Positions 6,653-9,536 of a stretch of DNA of 9,536 nt are shown here, piece by piece (position 1 is the stretch's first letter; the number at the start of each line of letters is the position of its first letter). The translations under genes and the position numbers were made by a program. Under the pieces are notes generated by a model that did not search any database, was not told where the DNA came from, and saw nothing but the letters and a program-made list of their open reading frames with translations. The DNA is taken from positions 1 through 9,536 of the forward strand of contig CAMEIZ010000064.1 of assembly GCA_945919165.1 (NCBI GenBank). Reading direction: 5' to 3'. This stretch comes from an uncultured Traorella sp. Lineage in GTDB: Bacteria > Bacillota_I > Bacilli_A > Erysipelotrichales > Erysipelotrichaceae.

Positions 6653-6694
6653 GGGAGTACTCCCTTGTATAGGGGATTCTCTATACAATCTCCC
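6653..6694. promoter_or_regulatory. Inverted-repeat cluster between the tetR-type and surface-protein genes
   Basis: Two adjacent symmetric elements: the 12-bp palindrome GGGAGTACTCCC (6653-6664) and TTGTATAG (6665-6672) with its exact complement CTATACAA (6681-6688) around an 8-base loop. A third pairing, GGGAG (6653-6657) with CTCCC (6690-6694), would enclose the second hairpin and break the first. There is no T tract, so it is not an ordinary terminator. TTGTATAG-N8-CTATACAA has the form of a TetR-family operator; an RNA switch or an mRNA-stabilising structure are alternatives. Confidence 0.5.
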
Positions 6695-6747
6695 TCTGAA
6701 TAATTCCTTTTCTGAGGAGTACAGAGAAGCAATATGTGAGGATAATC

Positions 6748-7989
6748 ATGATGAAGAAAAAAACTTTCAGTATTCTATTGTGCTTGAGCATGGTATTGAT
6801 GCTCTTCCCGCTCAAGTCCTTTGCCAATGAGCCAGGAAGCACAGATATTACGATTAACGGTCCGGATGAAATCTGTTCAGAGCAGGACTATGAATTTACC
6901 GTTACGGTGCCTGATGGTGTAACCATTGTGAGTGCTAATTATGGCAACGATTTTATAGGAAACAGCGTATTGCTGACCCAAAATGAAGAGGGTGTCCTGA
7001 GAGGTGTTATTAGCGCAAGTGATTACAACATGTTTGAAGGCAGTTTCACCCTGACCCTATCGGGAACGGTAGAAGGACAGTCCACGGGTGTTTTCGCATA
7101 TAAGACCGTTACGATTCAGTCCCATCACATCTTCGTGGACGGTGAATGCGGATGCGGCGCGAAGCAGCAGTACATCGTGAATTATGATGGCGGTGCCGAT
7201 TACGGCCTTTTGGATGCCATCAAGACATACGGTGAGGATCTTACACTGCTAGGCGAGACTTTCTTCCGTAAGGGTTATGTTCAGGTTGGCTGGCAAGACG
7301 AGAACGGCGTAATCTATGACCTTGGCGGCCTCTATACTATGGATGAGGATATGACATTCTATCCTGTATGGGACGAAATCGTCACTCTGAGTGTACCTTT
7401 CACTACTACGGTGACGCTGGGTGATGCCGGTGTGCCAGGTGAGACAACGTTTGATCTAGCAATCGTGGGCGCTAATGCAAGAGAAGAGAGCTATAAAGAC
7501 GTGACTGTCTTGGGTTCTGTCACCACTAACGGTGCGGGTAACTATCAAGGTACCCTAAGCATGACGGGACCTTCTCAGCAAATCTGGAATATGCTCAGTG
7601 AGGGTGCATTTGTACAACAAATAAACGGCGGTGAGGATGGCTGGACGTACGATGATACAGTATGGGGTCTGCTCCTATCGGAGATTGCTGGCTATTCCAA
7701 CGCTGACAGTGTAGATTATACCGTGCTTATTCTCCCGGTAGTCAGCAAAAAGACGGACGACGGTGTGCGCTATGATATCGACTGGGAAGCGATTGACTGG
7801 GACGCTGAGTTTGCAGAAGAGATGCGCTTTGAAAATGTCTACACCGCACAAGCCAATAAGCCAGACTCACCTCAGACAGGTGATAACAGCAACCTTGCGT
7901 TGTGGTTTGTCGTACTTGTTGTTTCGACACTTGGTGTGATTGGTACGGGCATGTACAGCAAGCGTAAGAGAAGTTCACTGGAAAAATAA
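6748..7989 (+). CDS. Cell-wall-anchored surface protein with InlB-type repeat and SPQTG sorting signal
   Basis: This 413-residue exported protein has a signal peptide (KKK then a hydrophobic core, likely cut after SFA at 26), a beta-rich domain (27-125), and a short HHIFVDGECGCGA linker (about 125-137) with paired cysteines. An InlB B-repeat / Listeria-Bacteroides-type unit follows (about 141-210, YIVNYDGG...FYPVWDE), then a region resembling Firmicute pilin-like (FctA/Spy0128-type) domains (about 212-350, ETTFDLAI...KDVTV...NGGEDGWTYDDTVW). It ends with SPQTG (374-378), a membrane span (about 383-403) and the basic tail SKRKR, a complete sortase signal. The motif is SPxTG rather than LPxTG. 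ATG 6748 follows GAGGA (6738-6742) by five bases; ATG 6751 is equally possible, and GTG 6736 lacks an SD. Adhesion or environment sensing is likely; the ligand is unknown. No sortase gene is in the window. Confidence 0.85.
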   Translation: MMKKKTFSILLCLSMVLMLFPLKSFANEPGSTDITINGPDEICSEQDYEFTVTVPDGVTIVSANYGNDFIGNSVLLTQNEEGVLRGVISASDYNMFEGSFTLTLSGTVEGQSTGVFAYKTVTIQSHHIFVDGECGCGAKQQYIVNYDGGADYGLLDAIKTYGEDLTLLGETFFRKGYVQVGWQDENGVIYDLGGLYTMDEDMTFYPVWDEIVTLSVPFTTTVTLGDAGVPGETTFDLAIVGANAREESYKDVTVLGSVTTNGAGNYQGTLSMTGPSQQIWNMLSEGAFVQQINGGEDGWTYDDTVWGLLLSEIAGYSNADSVDYTVLILPVVSKKTDDGVRYDIDWEAIDWDAEFAEEMRFENVYTAQANKPDSPQTGDNSNLALWFVVLVVSTLGVIGTGMYSKRKRSSLEK

Positions 7990-8010
7990 ACACAATAAAC
8001 ATAAAAGTTA

Positions 8011-8050
8011 ACAAACACCCTGCTAGTATTAAATCCTGCAGGGTGTTTGT
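8011..8050 (+). terminator. 13-bp hairpin after the surface-protein gene, probable terminator
   Basis: ACAAACACCCTGC (8011-8023) pairs perfectly with GCAGGGTGTTTGT (8038-8050) around a 14-base loop, 21 bases after the stop codon. The stem is strong but the T tract is broken (TTTGTCTGTC), so it may terminate imperfectly or protect the 3' end. Confidence 0.7.
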
Positions 8051-8117
8051 CTGTCAAAATGTAAGAAATCGAGGATTTAGTTGTGAATTGTTTTCAGGGT
8101 TATACTGTAACTAGTGA

Positions 8118-8139
8118 TTGTGATAACTTGATTTCACAA
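8118..8139. promoter_or_regulatory. TTGTGA-N10-TCACAA inverted repeat upstream of murB
   Basis: Six-base arms (8118-8123 and 8134-8139) lie about 45 bp upstream of the murB -35 box. A further TTGTGA occurs at 8081-8086, and TGTGA-N4-TCACA sits in the promoter spacer (8190-8203). The recurrence suggests binding sites for one regulator, unidentified. No other gene or small ORF with an SD is seen in 8051-8215. Confidence 0.35.
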
Positions 8140-8181
8140 ATACCAAATGTTGATTTGAGGATAAAAACAGAGTCATGTGCT

Positions 8182-8209
8182 TTGCGAAATGTGAGTTTTC
8201 ACATATAAT
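8182..8209 (+). promoter_or_regulatory. Promoter of the murB operon
   Basis: TTGCGA (8182-8187) and a perfect TATAAT (8204-8209) are separated by 16 bp. The predicted first base is near 8215-8217, which coincides with the ATG of murB at 8216. The spacer contains the inverted repeat TGTGA-GTTT-TCACA (8190-8203). Confidence 0.65.
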
Positions 8210-8215
8210 AGAAGT

Positions 8216-9091
8216 ATGATTGAAAAGCTGAAAAAACTAAACATTTTGTATGTGGAAAACATCTCTTTAAAAGATTTCACCACGCTTCATATCGGACCGA
8301 TGGCAAAACTGATTCTTTTTCCATCAAATGAGAGTGAAGTCCATCAGATTCTTTCACTTTGTCATCCACTGATTCTTGGTAAAGGCAGTAATGTTTTAAT
8401 CAATGATGAAAAAGAAATAGAAGTCGTGATGGTATTGAGAGATTTTAAAAAAATTGAAAGAGTTGGGACAGTAATATATGCTCAAGCCGGAGCATTATTG
8501 ATGGATGTCTGTCTTTTCGCTCTTAAAGAAGGGCTGGGTGGATTGGAGTTTGCCTATGGTATTCCGGGAAGCGTAGGCGGTGCTGTGTTAATGAATGCCG
8601 GTGCTTATGGCGGTGAAATGAAGGATGTTATCTGTGAAGTAAAAACAGATCAACATATTTATAAGCAGAAAGAATGCCATTTTGACTATCGCCATTCGAT
8701 TTTTTCTGAAAATCATGAATGTATTTTATTAGCCGGTTTTCAGTTGAAAGAAAAAAATCGAGAGCTGATTGAGATGAAAATGCAGGAATTGATTGATAAA
8801 AGACGACAAAAACAGCCATTGGATCAGTATTCAGCAGGATCAACCTTTAAACGCGGAAATGATTTTTATGCTTCTCAGTTAATCAATGAATGTCATTTAA
8901 AGGGATATCATGTTAACGATGCTCAGGTATCGACAAAACATGCCGGATTTCTTATCAACAAAAAAGAAGCTTCTTTTCGGGATTTTATGGAATTAATCAA
9001 ACAGGTACAAAAAATTGTTTATGAGAAAACCCAAAAAAATCTGGAGTGTGAAGTAAAGATTATAGGAGGAGAAGATGATTTGTGTCAGTAA
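8216..9091 (+). CDS. murB: UDP-N-acetylenolpyruvoylglucosamine reductase (MurB)
   Basis: MurB is a cytoplasmic FAD enzyme that uses NADPH to reduce UDP-GlcNAc-enolpyruvate to UDP-MurNAc, the second committed step of peptidoglycan synthesis. The flavin-binding motifs are LGKGSNVLI (G55-N59) and EFAYGIPGSVGGAVLMNAGAYGGEM, the family hallmark. The FDYRHSIF motif carries R159, AGSTF carries the proton-donor serine S209, and LECEVKIIG carries the conserved glutamate E279. At 291 residues with a compact third domain it is a type II (Gram-positive style) MurB. The N-terminus lines up with the family (KDFTTLHIGP), so ATG 8216 is right even though no Shine-Dalgarno stands at a usable distance. The promoter position makes a leaderless transcript likely. 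The 3' end contains the SD of, and overlaps by 17 bases, the DUF523 gene. Confidence 0.96.
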   Translation: MIEKLKKLNILYVENISLKDFTTLHIGPMAKLILFPSNESEVHQILSLCHPLILGKGSNVLINDEKEIEVVMVLRDFKKIERVGTVIYAQAGALLMDVCLFALKEGLGGLEFAYGIPGSVGGAVLMNAGAYGGEMKDVICEVKTDQHIYKQKECHFDYRHSIFSENHECILLAGFQLKEKNRELIEMKMQELIDKRRQKQPLDQYSAGSTFKRGNDFYASQLINECHLKGYHVNDAQVSTKHAGFLINKKEASFRDFMELIKQVQKIVYEKTQKNLECEVKIIGGEDDLCQ

Positions 9092-9491
9092 GTGTTTATT
9101 AGGAGAAAATTGCCGATATGATGGAGGCAACATGCGAAATGAGAAAGTGATCGACTATTTAAAGGATAAAGAATATGTTAGTGTTTGTCCGGAATGTCTG
9201 GGAGGCTTGACCACCCCAAGAGAACCCAGTGAGATCATCCATGGCAGAGTTTTTTCCTGTACGATGAAAGATGTGGATGCTCAGTTTCTTTTGGGAGCTC
9301 AAAAAGCACTTGAAATTGCAAAACAAAACAATTGTAAACGGGCTATTTTAAAAGAAGATTCACCAAGCTGTGGAGTTTTTCGCATTTATGATGGTACTTT
9401 TTCAGGTAAAAAAATAACCGGCAGAGGTGTTTGTGCCAAATTGTTCGAGGAAAATGGAATTGAACTGATTTCAAGTGATCAATTTGAATAA
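9075..9491 (+). CDS. DUF523 family protein
   Basis: This 138-residue cysteine-rich cytoplasmic protein belongs to DUF523 (YbbK-like), whose biochemical function is not established. All main family motifs are present in order: ICVSKCLLGENCRYDGG (2-18), VCPECLGGLTTPREPSEI (37-54), KEDSPSCGV (93-101) and TGRGVCAKLFEENG near the end. Conserved cysteines (C3, C7, C13, C38, C41, C99) suggest metal or iron-sulphur binding, which is inference. Length equals that of the stand-alone family. The SD AGGAGG (9064-9069) lies inside the murB coding region five bases before the ATG, and the two genes overlap by 17 bases, so they are co-transcribed and probably translationally coupled. No terminator is seen in the 45 bases that remain after the stop. 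Confidence 0.93.
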   Translation: MICVSKCLLGENCRYDGGNMRNEKVIDYLKDKEYVSVCPECLGGLTTPREPSEIIHGRVFSCTMKDVDAQFLLGAQKALEIAKQNNCKRAILKEDSPSCGVFRIYDGTFSGKKITGRGVCAKLFEENGIELISSDQFE

Positions 9492-9536
9492 AATAAACAG
9501 AAAATCTCTATGTTAAATGGTAAAAAAATCATCAGT

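Noticed and set aside
6736..6738. GTG 6736 as start of the surface protein
   Set aside because: The nearest SD-like sequence (GAGGAG 6714-6719) is 16 bases away, whereas GAGGA 6738-6742 fits ATG 6748 or 6751, which begins a normal signal peptide.
7742..8057. Minus-strand open frames opposite the 3' end of the surface-protein gene
   Set aside because: They lack SDs, have no recognisable domains, and lie antisense to a well-supported coding region and across its terminator hairpin.
5841..8062. Target-site duplication around the tetR/surface-protein cassette
   Set aside because: Only short AT-rich matches such as AAAATG are shared by the two flanks, as expected by chance, and there is no recombinase gene.
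8120..8138. CRP/Fnr-type site upstream of murB
   Set aside because: TGTGA and TCACA are 9 or more bases apart in the wrong spacing for the six-base CRP pattern, and no such regulator is expected to be named from this sequence.

Overview
The window looks like chromosomal DNA of a low-G+C Firmicute (Bacillota). Evidence: AT-rich genes with Bacillus-type Shine-Dalgarno sequences (AAGGAGG, AGGGGG), TTG starts, sigma-A-like promoters, short intrinsic terminators, a mannose-family PTS, a wall-sorting signal and a short MurB. A gut Erysipelotrichia-like or Clostridia-like host fits, but this is an impression from protein style and no marker gene is present.

Layout. (1) 1-799: the end of a mannose/fructose/sorbose-family PTS operon (IID subunit), cut by the window edge and carrying an apparent one-base frameshift near base 26, closed by a terminator. 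(2) 891-1930: a divergent pair, a GNAT acetyltransferase (minus) and a NimA-like flavin-binding split-barrel protein (plus), sharing an intergenic region with a 17-nt inverted repeat. (3) 1942-5820: a drug-exporter operon. It has a promoter, a 24-codon leader ORF with a strong SD, a terminator hairpin, then two overlapping half-transporter genes with the asymmetric ATP sites of heterodimeric multidrug exporters (BmrC/BmrD, LmrC/LmrD, TM287/288 type), closed by a strong terminator. (4) 5862-8050: a TetR-family regulator and a cell-wall-anchored surface protein (signal peptide, InlB-type repeat, pilin-like region, SPQTG sorting signal). This stretch is visibly richer in G+C than its flanks and looks like an acquired cassette. 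(5) 8182-9491: murB overlapping a DUF523 gene, with a promoter placed so that murB may be translated from a leaderless mRNA.

The most notable item is region 3. The last third of the leader ORF (2046-2061) can pair with 2101-2115 through 15 base pairs (13 Watson-Crick, two G-U, one bulged U). This helix uses up the whole 5' arm of the terminator. The layout predicts ribosome-mediated transcription attenuation: a ribosome moving freely through the leader masks the antiterminator arm and transcription stops, while a ribosome held early in the leader, for example by a ribosome-targeting drug, frees the arm and the exporter is made. B. subtilis bmrBCD is the known parallel; this leader peptide is one I do not recognise.
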